Source: an uncultured Prevotella sp. (GTDB lineage Bacteria > Bacteroidota > Bacteroidia > Bacteroidales > Bacteroidaceae). From it: 30,908 bases of DNA. The notes beneath the pieces are model-generated. The model worked only from the letters and a program-made list of their open reading frames with translations. It made no database searches and was not told where the DNA came from. Position 1 is the stretch's first letter. The number at the start of each line of letters is the position of its first letter. Both the position numbers and the translations under genes were made by a program. Of the stretch, positions 14,260-21,209 are shown one piece after another. Location: NCBI GenBank assembly GCA_902491375.1, contig CABUHE010000024.1, positions 1 to 30,908 on the forward strand, read 5' to 3'.

Positions 14260-14772
14260 ATGGCAATGAACAAAGTAAAGATAAATAGTGACGTTGAATT
14301 AAAAGACAGGTTGGTTGCTATTAACCGTGTCACCAAGGTTACAAAAGGAGGTCGTACCTTCACATTTGCAGCCATTGTTGTAGTCGGCGACGGTAATGGA
14401 ATTATCGGTTGGGGACTTGGTAAAGCTGGTGAAGTCACTGCAGCCATCTCAAAAGGTGTTGAGGCAGCTAAGAAGAATCTTATTAAGGTCCCTGTGCTTA
14501 AGGGTACAGTTCCTCATGAGATCGAGGCTACTTTTGGTGGTGCACAAGTATTTCTGAAGCCGGCAGCTCCCGGTACCGGACTTGTAGCCGGTGGTGCTAT
14601 GCGTGCTGTGCTTGAGAGTGTCGGTGTAAAGGATGTGCTTGCCAAATCTAAAGGCTCATCTAACCCTCACAACCTGGTGAAGGCTACGATAGTTGCATTG
14701 AGCCAGATGCGTGATGCTTACACAATAGCAAAGACCCGTGGTATAAGTCTTGATAAAGTATTTAGAGGATAA
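14260..14772 (+). CDS. rpsE: 30S ribosomal protein S5
   Basis: S5 acts in the mRNA entry channel and in decoding accuracy. The 170-aa protein has the double-stranded RNA-binding domain near residues 10-75 (LVAINRVTKVTKGGRTFTF, VVGDGNGIIGWGLGKAGEV) and the C-terminal domain with APGTGLVAGGAMRAVLESVG. The start could be ATG 14260 (MAMNKVK) or ATG 14266; the first fits the 6-base spacing from rplR. Confidence 0.96.
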   Translation: MAMNKVKINSDVELKDRLVAINRVTKVTKGGRTFTFAAIVVVGDGNGIIGWGLGKAGEVTAAISKGVEAAKKNLIKVPVLKGTVPHEIEATFGGAQVFLKPAAPGTGLVAGGAMRAVLESVGVKDVLAKSKGSSNPHNLVKATIVALSQMRDAYTIAKTRGISLDKVFRG

Positions 14773-14783
14773 GGAGAATAATT

Positions 14784-14960
14784 ATGGCAACAATAAAGAT
14801 TAAGCAGATTAAGAGCAAGATTGGTGCTCCCGTTGACCAAAAGCGCACGCTTACCTCACTCGGCCTGCATAAGGTATCACAAGTTGTTGAGCGTGAGGAC
14901 ACTCCTGAACTTCGTGGAATGATTAGGAAGGTTCATCATTTGGTGACTGTTATCGAGTAA
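14784..14960 (+). CDS. rpmD: 50S ribosomal protein L30
   Basis: L30 is a small protein of the 50S solvent side. This 58-aa frame reads MATIKIKQIKSKIGAPVDQK, then TLTSLGLHKVSQVVEREDTP, then MIRKVHHLVTVIE, which is the full L30 pattern. It is preceded by AAGGAG (14771-14776) 7 bases before the ATG, one of the few real Shine-Dalgarno sites in the cluster. It lies between rpsE and rplO, the standard place. Confidence 0.96.
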   Translation: MATIKIKQIKSKIGAPVDQKRTLTSLGLHKVSQVVEREDTPELRGMIRKVHHLVTVIE

Positions 14961-14987
14961 CTTAATTACATTAAAAGGAGATAAATT

Positions 14988-15434
14988 ATGAAATTAAATA
15001 ATTTGAAGCCGGCTAAGGGATCTACGCATTCACGTCGACGTTTGGGCCGTGGACCAGGTTCTGGTCTTGGTGGCACATCAACCCGTGGACATAAGGGTGC
15101 AAAAGCTCGTTCTGGTTACAAGAGAAAGATTGGATTTGAAGGTGGTCAGATGCCTCTGCAGCGTCGTCTTCCTAAGTTCGGATTCAAGAACGTTAACCAT
15201 AAGGAGTATTTTGCTGTGAACCTTTCAACGCTTCAGACGCTTGCTGAGTCAAAGAATCTTACTAAAATCGGAATCAACGAGCTGAAGGAAGCTGGTCTCA
15301 CTAACGGAAAGGAACTCGTAAAGATCCTTGGTAACGGCGAGCTTACTGCTAAACTTGAGGTTGAAGCAAATGCCTTCTCAAAGAAAGCAGAGGAAGCTAT
15401 TAAAGCTGTAGGTGGTAACACAACTATAATCTAA
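14988..15434 (+). CDS. rplO: 50S ribosomal protein L15
   Basis: L15 acts late in 50S assembly and extends a long Gly-rich arm into 23S rRNA. The 148-aa protein has that arm at residues 1-60 (SRRRLGRGPGSGLGGTSTRG, then EGGQMPLQRRLPKFGFKN) and the globular part with LVKILGNGELTAKLEVEANA. AAGGAG (14975-14980) stands 7 bases before ATG 14988. It lies 4 bases before secY, so the two are probably coupled. Confidence 0.96.
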   Translation: MKLNNLKPAKGSTHSRRRLGRGPGSGLGGTSTRGHKGAKARSGYKRKIGFEGGQMPLQRRLPKFGFKNVNHKEYFAVNLSTLQTLAESKNLTKIGINELKEAGLTNGKELVKILGNGELTAKLEVEANAFSKKAEEAIKAVGGNTTII

Positions 15435-15438
15435 GTAA

Positions 15439-16782
15439 ATGAAAAAGTTTATTGAGACACTGAAGAACTGTTGGAAGATTGAGGATTTGCGTCAGCGAAT
15501 CCTCATCACCATTGCGTTTGTAGCCATATACCGTTTCGGATCGTTTGTCGTTTTACCTGGCATCGATCCTTCTATGTTGCAGAAGCTTCAGACGCAAACT
15601 AGTGGTGGTCTTATGTCACTGCTTGATATGTTCTCCGGTGGAGCGTTTTCTAATGCGTCTATCTTTGCATTAGGAATCATGCCTTATATCTCTGCTTCCA
15701 TTGTGATGCAGCTTCTTGCTGTAGCGGTGCCATACTTCCAGAAAATGCAACGTGAAGGTGAGAGTGGACGTAAGAAGATTAACTGGTATACTCGTATACT
15801 AACAGTTGCTATTCTTCTTTTCCAGGCACCTTCTTACCTCATCAACCTTAAGATGCAGGCTTATGGAGCTTTGTCATCTGGTGTTGATTGGTCATTGTTT
15901 ATGATTGCTGCAACAGTCATTCTTGCTGCTGGTAGTATGTTTGTTCTCTGGCTAGGCGAGCGCATTACAGACAAGGGTATAGGTAATGGTATTTCTTTGA
16001 TAATCATGATTGGTATCATCGCCCGTCTGCCTCAGGCTTTTGTGCAGGAGGTAAGTTCACGCTTCACAGCAATTTCTGGTGGTGGTCTAGTAATGTTTAT
16101 CATTGAGATCGCAATTCTTTATGCAGTCGTTTGCGCATCTTTGCTGCTTGTACAGGGTGTCCGCAAGATACCTGTGCAGTATGCTAAACGTCTTGTCGGT
16201 AATAAGCAATATGGCGGAGCGCGCCAGTATATCCCTTTGAAGTTGTTCGCTGCAAACGTTATGCCTATCATCTTTGCTCAGGCTTTGATGTTCATTCCGT
16301 TGGCTATCGTACAGTATTCAACAGATCAGACTGGTTTTGTCATTCGCTCTTTGATGGATCATAGAAGTCTGCTATACAATATTGTCTTTGCAGCACTGAT
16401 TATCGCTTTCACATTCTTCTATACTGCGATAACTTTGAATCCGACTCAAATGGCAGAGGACATGAAACGCAACAATGGCTTTATTCCCGGCATCAAACCA
16501 GGAAAAGATACAGCAAACTACATTGACACCGTTATGTCTCGTCTTACTTGGCCAGGATCTTTGTTTATCGCTTTCATTGCAATAATGCCAGCCTTGGCAG
16601 GTCTGCTTGATGTACAGGATGCATTCTCTCAGTTCTTTGGCGGAACGTCATTGCTCATTCTCGTTGGTGTGGTTATTGATACACTTCAGCAGATTGAGAG
16701 TCATTTGATGATGCGTCATTATGACGGATTGCTTAACTCAGGCCGTATCCGCGGGCGAAACGCAAATGTTTCAGCATATTGA
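15439..16782 (+). CDS. secY: Preprotein translocase subunit SecY
   Basis: SecY is the channel of the Sec system that exports or inserts proteins across the inner membrane, with SecE, SecG and SecA. The 447-aa protein shows about ten hydrophobic membrane segments, the start LRQRILITIAFVAIYRFGSFV, the plug region GGAFSNASIFALGIMPYISA, and the cytoplasmic loop with VQYAKRLVG and the later NGFIPGIKPGKDTANYID that contacts SecA and ribosomes. The signal peptides of the secreted proteins in the right third of this window imply Sec export before T9SS. Confidence 0.97.
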   Translation: MKKFIETLKNCWKIEDLRQRILITIAFVAIYRFGSFVVLPGIDPSMLQKLQTQTSGGLMSLLDMFSGGAFSNASIFALGIMPYISASIVMQLLAVAVPYFQKMQREGESGRKKINWYTRILTVAILLFQAPSYLINLKMQAYGALSSGVDWSLFMIAATVILAAGSMFVLWLGERITDKGIGNGISLIIMIGIIARLPQAFVQEVSSRFTAISGGGLVMFIIEIAILYAVVCASLLLVQGVRKIPVQYAKRLVGNKQYGGARQYIPLKLFAANVMPIIFAQALMFIPLAIVQYSTDQTGFVIRSLMDHRSLLYNIVFAALIIAFTFFYTAITLNPTQMAEDMKRNNGFIPGIKPGKDTANYIDTVMSRLTWPGSLFIAFIAIMPALAGLLDVQDAFSQFFGGTSLLILVGVVIDTLQQIESHLMMRHYDGLLNSGRIRGRNANVSAY

Positions 16783-16804
16783 TTAAGCGACATTTCTGTA
16801 CTGA

Positions 16805-17605
16805 ATGAAGATATTTCTAAAGACAGAAGATGAAATAGAACTGATGCGCAATGCTAATCAGTTAGTAGGTAAAACACTCGGGGAGATTGCTAAGCATATC
16901 AAGCCGGGTGTTACTACGCGTCAGTTAGATAATATAGCAGAAGAGTTCATTCGCGACAACGGAGCCATTCCGACGTTCAAGAACTTTCCTAATCCTTTTG
17001 GTAATCCTTTCCCTGCTAGTATATGTACATCGGTCAATGATGTCGTCGTTCATGGAATACCTGACGACAAGACAATTTTGAAGGATGGTGATATAATCTC
17101 GGTTGATTGCGGAGCAATGCTTGACGGTTACAATGGAGACTCATGTTATACGTTCTGTGTTGGTGAAGTTGACGAAAGTGTCAAGAAGCTGCTCAAGACA
17201 ACGAAAGAGTCTTTATATTTAGGCATCAAACAAGCTGTAGCAGGAAAACATGTCGGTGACATTGGCGAAGCTGTTCAGAAGCACACAGAGTCTTTTGGTT
17301 ATGGAGTCGTCAGAGAGTTGACCGGTCATGGTATAGGGCGGGAAATGCATGAAGATCCCTCAATTCCTAATTACGGTAAGAGTGGTAGCGGTGTGCTCTT
17401 GAAAGCTGGAATGTGTATAGCAATCGAGCCGATGATAACAATGGGTGACCGTTTGATTTACATGATGCCTGACCGTTGGACAATACGGACACGTGATGGC
17501 AAGCCAGCCGCCCATTTTGAGCATACGATAGCAATACGTAGGGGAGAGGCTGAAATTTTATCTTCGTTTGATGAAGTAGAACAATTAGAAGGAAATTTAT
17601 ACTAA
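16805..17605 (+). CDS. map: Methionine aminopeptidase, type I
   Basis: This cytoplasmic metalloenzyme removes the first methionine from new proteins. The 266-aa protein has all five metal ligands of the M24 family: D101 (SVDCG), D112 (NGDSCYTF), H175 (TGHGIG), E208 (AIEPM) and E239 (HFEHT), and the substrate histidine H83 (VVHGIP). The length and the lack of an N-terminal zinc domain place it in the short bacterial type I. It lies between secY and infA, as in many Gram-positive and Bacteroidota clusters. Confidence 0.96.
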   Translation: MKIFLKTEDEIELMRNANQLVGKTLGEIAKHIKPGVTTRQLDNIAEEFIRDNGAIPTFKNFPNPFGNPFPASICTSVNDVVVHGIPDDKTILKDGDIISVDCGAMLDGYNGDSCYTFCVGEVDESVKKLLKTTKESLYLGIKQAVAGKHVGDIGEAVQKHTESFGYGVVRELTGHGIGREMHEDPSIPNYGKSGSGVLLKAGMCIAIEPMITMGDRLIYMMPDRWTIRTRDGKPAAHFEHTIAIRRGEAEILSSFDEVEQLEGNLY

Positions 17606-17610
17606 ACAAT

Positions 17611-17829
17611 ATGTCAAAGCAAGACGCAATAGAACAAGACGGAACAATAGTAGAGGCATTGTCTAATGCAATGTTTCGCGTAGAATTGGAAAATGGCTGT
17701 CCTATCACGGCACACATCTCAGGAAAGATGAGGATGCACTATATCAAGATTCTTCCTGGCGACAAAGTCAAGGTCGAGATGAGTCCTTATGATTTGACCA
17801 AAGGCAGAATAGTGTTCAGATACAAATAA
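17611..17829 (+). CDS. infA: Translation initiation factor IF-1
   Basis: IF-1 is a single OB-fold that occupies the A site during initiation. The 72-aa protein is exactly family length and has DGTIVEALSNAMFRVELENG, ISGKMRMHYIKILPGDKVKVE and SPYDLTKGRIVFRYK. It begins 5 bases after map. Together with rpmJ and rpsM it forms the usual link into the alpha segment. Confidence 0.97.
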   Translation: MSKQDAIEQDGTIVEALSNAMFRVELENGCPITAHISGKMRMHYIKILPGDKVKVEMSPYDLTKGRIVFRYK

Positions 17830-17843
17830 TTTTATAGAGATAT

Positions 17844-17960
17844 ATGAAAACGAGAACATCAATCAAGAAGCGTACACCCGATTGCAAGATAGTACGTCGT
17901 AAAGGTCGTCTGTACGTTATCAACAAGAAGAACCCTAAGTACAAATTACGTCAGGGCTAA
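17844..17960 (+). CDS. rpmJ: 50S ribosomal protein L36, zinc-free form
   Basis: L36 is the smallest 50S protein. This 38-aa frame starts MKTRTSIKKRTPDCKIVRRK and ends VINKKNPKYKLRQG. The normal zinc ligands C11, C14, C27 and H33 are here T11, C14, N27 and Y33, so only one ligand remains and zinc cannot be bound in the usual way. This is the C-minus variant. It lies 14 bases after infA and 30 before rpsM. Confidence 0.95.
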   Translation: MKTRTSIKKRTPDCKIVRRKGRLYVINKKNPKYKLRQG

Positions 17961-17990
17961 AACTAATTTTTTAATTTATCAATAACAAAA

Positions 17991-18371
17991 ATGGCAATAA
18001 GAATTGTTGGAGTAGATTTGCCCCAGAATAAGCGTGGCGAAATCGCATTGACTTATATCTATGGTATAGGTCGAAGTAGTTCAGCAAAGATATTGGATAA
18101 GGCAGGCGTAAGCCGTGACCTGAAGGTCAGCGAGTGGACTGACGATCAGGCAGCTAAGATCCGTGAGATTATCGGCGCTGAGTACAAAGTTGAAGGTGAT
18201 CTCCGTTCTGAGATCCAGATGAACATCAAGCGACTCATGGATATTGGTTGCTATCGTGGAATTCGTCATCGTAACGGTCTTCCGGTTCGCGGTCAGAGTA
18301 CTAAGAATAACGCTCGTACCCGTAAAGGTAAGAAGAAGACTGTTGCTAATAAGAAAAAGGCTACTAAATAA
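17991..18371 (+). CDS. rpsM: 30S ribosomal protein S13
   Basis: S13 lies at the top of the 30S head, bridges to the 50S subunit and contacts P-site tRNA with its tail. The 126-aa protein starts AIRIVGVDLPQNKRGEIALT, contains a helix-hairpin-helix-like YIYGIGRSSSAKILDKAGV near residues 22-40, and has CYRGIRHRNGLPVRGQSTKN followed by a lysine-rich tail. Length is slightly above the E. coli protein because of that tail. Confidence 0.97.
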   Translation: MAIRIVGVDLPQNKRGEIALTYIYGIGRSSSAKILDKAGVSRDLKVSEWTDDQAAKIREIIGAEYKVEGDLRSEIQMNIKRLMDIGCYRGIRHRNGLPVRGQSTKNNARTRKGKKKTVANKKKATK

Positions 18372-18380
18372 TAATTAGTT

Positions 18381-18770
18381 ATGGCAAAGAAATCAGCAAC
18401 ATCTAAGAAAAGAAATGTGAAAGTTGACGCTATGGGACAGCTTCATGTTCATAGCTCTTTCAACAACATTATAGTGTCTTTGGCAAATAGTGAAGGCCAG
18501 ATTATCTCTTGGTCATCTGCCGGTAAGATGGGATTCCGTGGCTCAAAGAAGAACACTCCGTATGCAGCTCAGATGGCAGCAGAGGATTGTGCAAAGGTAG
18601 CTTACGATCTCGGTCTGCGCAAGGTGAAGGCTTATGTAAAGGGTCCAGGTAATGGTCGTGAGTCTGCCATCCGTGGCGTACACAGCAGTGGTATCGAGGT
18701 TACAGAAATCGTAGACGTTACTCCGCTGCCGCACAATGGCTGCCGTCCTCCGAAGAGACGTAAGGTATAA
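18381..18770 (+). CDS. rpsK: 30S ribosomal protein S11
   Basis: S11 forms the mRNA platform near the E site together with S7. The 129-aa protein has HVHSSFNNIIVSLANSEGQI, the SSAGKMGFRGSKKNTPYAAQ segment, VKAYVKGPGNGRESAIRG and the C-terminal VTPLPHNGCRPPKRRKV. The usual Asn-Gly of the S11 isoaspartate site may be the one in LPHNGCR. Nine bases separate it from rpsM. Confidence 0.97.
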   Translation: MAKKSATSKKRNVKVDAMGQLHVHSSFNNIIVSLANSEGQIISWSSAGKMGFRGSKKNTPYAAQMAAEDCAKVAYDLGLRKVKAYVKGPGNGRESAIRGVHSSGIEVTEIVDVTPLPHNGCRPPKRRKV

Positions 18771-18821
18771 TCTTCCTGCTATCAATAAAAGTTACATCAA
18801 TAAAAAGCATTTTATAATATT

Positions 18822-19427
18822 ATGGCTAAATATATAGGTCCGAAATCTAAGATTGCGCGTCGTTTCGGTGAGCCGATTTTCGGCGCAGACAAAGTTTTGT
18901 CCAAGAGAAACTTCCCTCCTGGACAGCATGGCAACAACCGTCGTCGTAAGATGTCTGAGTACGGTGTCATGTTGGCAGAGAAGCAGAAAGCTAAGTACAC
19001 TTATGGTGTATTAGAGCGTCAGTTCCGTAATATGTTTGATAAGGCTGCTAAGGCTGATGGTATTACTGGTGAGGTTCTTCTTCAGAATCTCGAGTGCCGT
19101 CTTGATAACGTTGTATTCCGTCTTGGTATCGCTCCAACACGTGCTGCTGCGCGTCAGTTGGTTGGTCACAAGCACATCGTTGTTGATGGTAAGGTAGTTA
19201 ATATCCCTTCATTCGCAGTTAAGCCTGGTATGGTTGTTGGTGTTCGTGAGAAGTCTAAGTCTCTCGAGGTTATCGAAGCAGCTCTTGCAGGTTTCAATCA
19301 TAGCAAGTACCCATGGATTGAGTGGGACGATAATTCAAAGAGCGGTAAGTTCTTACACAAGCCAGAGCGTGCCGACATCCCAGAGAATATTAAGGAGCAG
19401 TTAATCGTTGAGTTGTACTCTAAATAA
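18822..19427 (+). CDS. rpsD: 30S ribosomal protein S4, zinc-free form
   Basis: S4 starts 30S assembly by binding the 5' domain of 16S rRNA and lines the mRNA entry channel. The 201-aa protein has the N-terminal domain (MAKYIGPKSKIARRFGEP, with FPPGQHGNNRRRK) and the S4 RNA-binding domain (ECRLDNVVFRLGIAPTRAAA, then RQLVGHKHIVVDGKVV). The cysteine cluster found at the N-terminus of zinc-type S4 is absent. In E. coli S4 represses the alpha operon. Confidence 0.96.
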   Translation: MAKYIGPKSKIARRFGEPIFGADKVLSKRNFPPGQHGNNRRRKMSEYGVMLAEKQKAKYTYGVLERQFRNMFDKAAKADGITGEVLLQNLECRLDNVVFRLGIAPTRAAARQLVGHKHIVVDGKVVNIPSFAVKPGMVVGVREKSKSLEVIEAALAGFNHSKYPWIEWDDNSKSGKFLHKPERADIPENIKEQLIVELYSK

Positions 19428-19439
19428 ATCATTAAATTA

Positions 19440-20432
19440 ATGGCGATATTAGCATTTCAAAAACCTGATAAAGTTGTAATGTTGGAGGCCAATGACAAAT
19501 TCGGCAAGTTCGAGTTTCGTCCCCTTGAGCCTGGCTTCGGAGTTACTATCGGTAACTCTCTTCGCCGCATTCTTCTTTCATCACTCGAAGGTTATGCTAT
19601 CAACACCATCCGTATAGCTGGTGTTGAGCATGAATTTTCATCAGTACCGGGTGTTAAAGAGGATGTTACCAACATTATCTTGAACCTTAAGCAAGTTAGG
19701 TTCAAGCAAGTAGTAGAAGAATTCGAGAACGAAAAAGTTAGTGTCACCGTAGAGAATTCTACCGAGTTCAAAGCTGGCGACATCGGTAAGTATCTGACTG
19801 GATTTGAAGTGTTAAACCCTGATTTGGTGATTTGTCATTTAGATGCCAAAGCCTCAATGCAGATCGACCTTACCATCAACAAGGGACGTGGTTACGTTCC
19901 TGCTGACGAGAATCGCGAATTCTGCACTGACGTAAACGTAATTCCTATCGATTCTATTTACACTCCGATTCGTAACGTGAAATATTCAGTTGAGCCGTAT
20001 CGTGTCGAGCAGAAGACCGACTACGACAAGCTGGTTATCGAAGTTACAACGGACGGTTCCATTCACCCGAAGGACGCTCTTAAAGAGGCTGCCAAGATTC
20101 TGATTTACCACTTCATGCTGTTCTCTGATGAGAAGATTACTCTTGAGAACAATGATGTTGAGGGCAATCAGGAGTTTGACGAGGAAGTTCTCCACATGCG
20201 TCAGCTGCTCAAGACTAAGCTTGTTGACATGAACCTTTCAGTTCGTGCGCTCAACTGTCTTAAGGCTGCTGATGTTGAGACTCTCGGCGACTTGGTACAG
20301 TACAACAAGACTGATCTCTTGAAGTTCCGTAACTTCGGTAAGAAATCGCTTTCAGAGCTTGATGATTTGCTCGAGAGTCTGAATCTGTCGTTTGGAACTG
20401 ATATTTCAAAGTACAAATTAGACAAAGAATAA
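19440..20432 (+). CDS. rpoA: DNA-directed RNA polymerase subunit alpha
   Basis: The alpha subunit dimerises to start RNA polymerase assembly, and its C-terminal domain binds upstream DNA and activators. The 330-aa protein has the N-terminal dimer domain (FEFRPLEPGFGVTIGNSLRR, then ILLSSLEGYAINTIRIAGVE) and the C-terminal domain (LSVRALNCLKAADVETLGDL, then YNKTDLLKFRNFGKKSLSEL). Length is normal. It begins 12 bases after rpsD. A strong hairpin follows its stop, before rplQ. Confidence 0.97.
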   Translation: MAILAFQKPDKVVMLEANDKFGKFEFRPLEPGFGVTIGNSLRRILLSSLEGYAINTIRIAGVEHEFSSVPGVKEDVTNIILNLKQVRFKQVVEEFENEKVSVTVENSTEFKAGDIGKYLTGFEVLNPDLVICHLDAKASMQIDLTINKGRGYVPADENREFCTDVNVIPIDSIYTPIRNVKYSVEPYRVEQKTDYDKLVIEVTTDGSIHPKDALKEAAKILIYHFMLFSDEKITLENNDVEGNQEFDEEVLHMRQLLKTKLVDMNLSVRALNCLKAADVETLGDLVQYNKTDLLKFRNFGKKSLSELDDLLESLNLSFGTDISKYKLDKE

Positions 20433-20440
20433 TCCTGTTT

Positions 20441-20471
20441 GTGTCACGCCGGAACAGAATCCGGCGGACAC
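20441..20471 (+). promoter_or_regulatory. GC-rich hairpin in the rpoA-rplQ spacer
   Basis: GTGTC (20441-20445) and CGCCGGA (20447-20453) pair with TCCGGCG (20460-20466) and GACAC (20467-20471). The stem is 12 bp with one bulged A and a 6-base ACAGAA loop. It lies 37 bases before the rplQ start. The following bases (TTAATAAGATTTTC) are not a proper T run, so it is more likely an attenuator, a processing site or a stability element than a full terminator. Confidence 0.65.
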
Positions 20472-20507
20472 TTAATAAGATTTTCTTTCCAAAAGAATTA
20501 ACAAAAA

Positions 20508-21008
20508 ATGAGACATAATAAGAAATTCAACCATCTGAGCCGTACTGCATCTCATCGTAAGGCTATGCTTGCTAACATGGCAGTTTCGCTGATCATGCAC
20601 AAAAGAATCACTACGACTCTCGCAAAGGCCAAGGCCCTCAAAATGTATGTTGAGCCTTTGATCACACGTTCAAAGACTAACACTACAACTTCACGTCGTG
20701 TTGTTTTCCGTTACTTGCAGAACAAGTACGCCGTTACAGAGCTTTTCAAAGAAGTTGCTGTAAAGGTTGCTGACCGTCCCGGAGGCTACACTCGTATCAT
20801 CAAGCTCGGTACACGTCAGGGCGATGCTGCTGACATTTGTTTCATCGAGCTTGTTGACTTCGATGAGAACATGGCCAAGACTCCGAAGGCAGCTAAGAAG
20901 ACTCGTCGTAGCCGTCGTGCTAAGAGCGCCGAAGCTGCTACTGAAGCACAGGTTAGTGAGGAAGCTAAGGCAGAAGCAACCGCTGAGGAAGCTCCTAAGG
21001 CTGAATAA
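20508..21008 (+). CDS. rplQ: 50S ribosomal protein L17 with acidic/alanine tail
   Basis: L17 lies near the tunnel exit on the 50S subunit. Residues 1-120 are the normal protein: KKFNHLSRTASHRKAMLANM, then ITTTLAKAKALKMYVEPLIT and the ending TRIIKLGTRQGDAADICFIE. From about residue 124 a tail of some 43 residues follows, first basic (KTPKAAKKTRRSRRAKS) and then Ala/Glu-rich (EEAKAEATAEEAPKAE), to a total of 166 aa against about 120-127 elsewhere. The tail is probably disordered. This is the last gene of the cluster, and a strong terminator follows 28 bases later. Confidence 0.96.
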   Translation: MRHNKKFNHLSRTASHRKAMLANMAVSLIMHKRITTTLAKAKALKMYVEPLITRSKTNTTTSRRVVFRYLQNKYAVTELFKEVAVKVADRPGGYTRIIKLGTRQGDAADICFIELVDFDENMAKTPKAAKKTRRSRRAKSAEAATEAQVSEEAKAEATAEEAPKAE

Positions 21009-21035
21009 TCTGAATCGAAAGTATATCTCTATTAT

Positions 21036-21074
21036 AAATTGGGCATGGTGTAAGACATCATGTCCAATTTTTAT
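21036..21074 (+). terminator. Terminator of the ribosomal supercluster
   Basis: AAATTGGGCATG (21036-21047) pairs with CATGTCCAATTT (21059-21070), with one G-T pair, around a short loop. T runs follow at 21068-21072 and TTATTATTG after that. The A-rich 5' side could let it also work, weakly, for the convergent gene on the other strand. Confidence 0.9.
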
Positions 21075-21209
21075 TATTGCTTATGTGTGTAAGATTAATG
21101 TATTTTTTTTGAACGTCATATAGCGAACTTGTATAACGTATATTCCGAATTCACATCGCGAATGTATATTATCGGCTTATTCACGCCTGACGGGATGACG
21201 TGAGTGGTG

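Noticed and set aside
15660..15667. TATCTTTG, a perfect -7 box, inside secY
   Set aside because: It lies in the middle of a coding region that spells conserved SecY residues, with no gene start behind it, so it is probably chance.
20767..21123. A 118-codon frame overlapping the end of rplQ on the same strand
   Set aside because: It is the second frame of the repetitive L17 tail and runs through the operon terminator.
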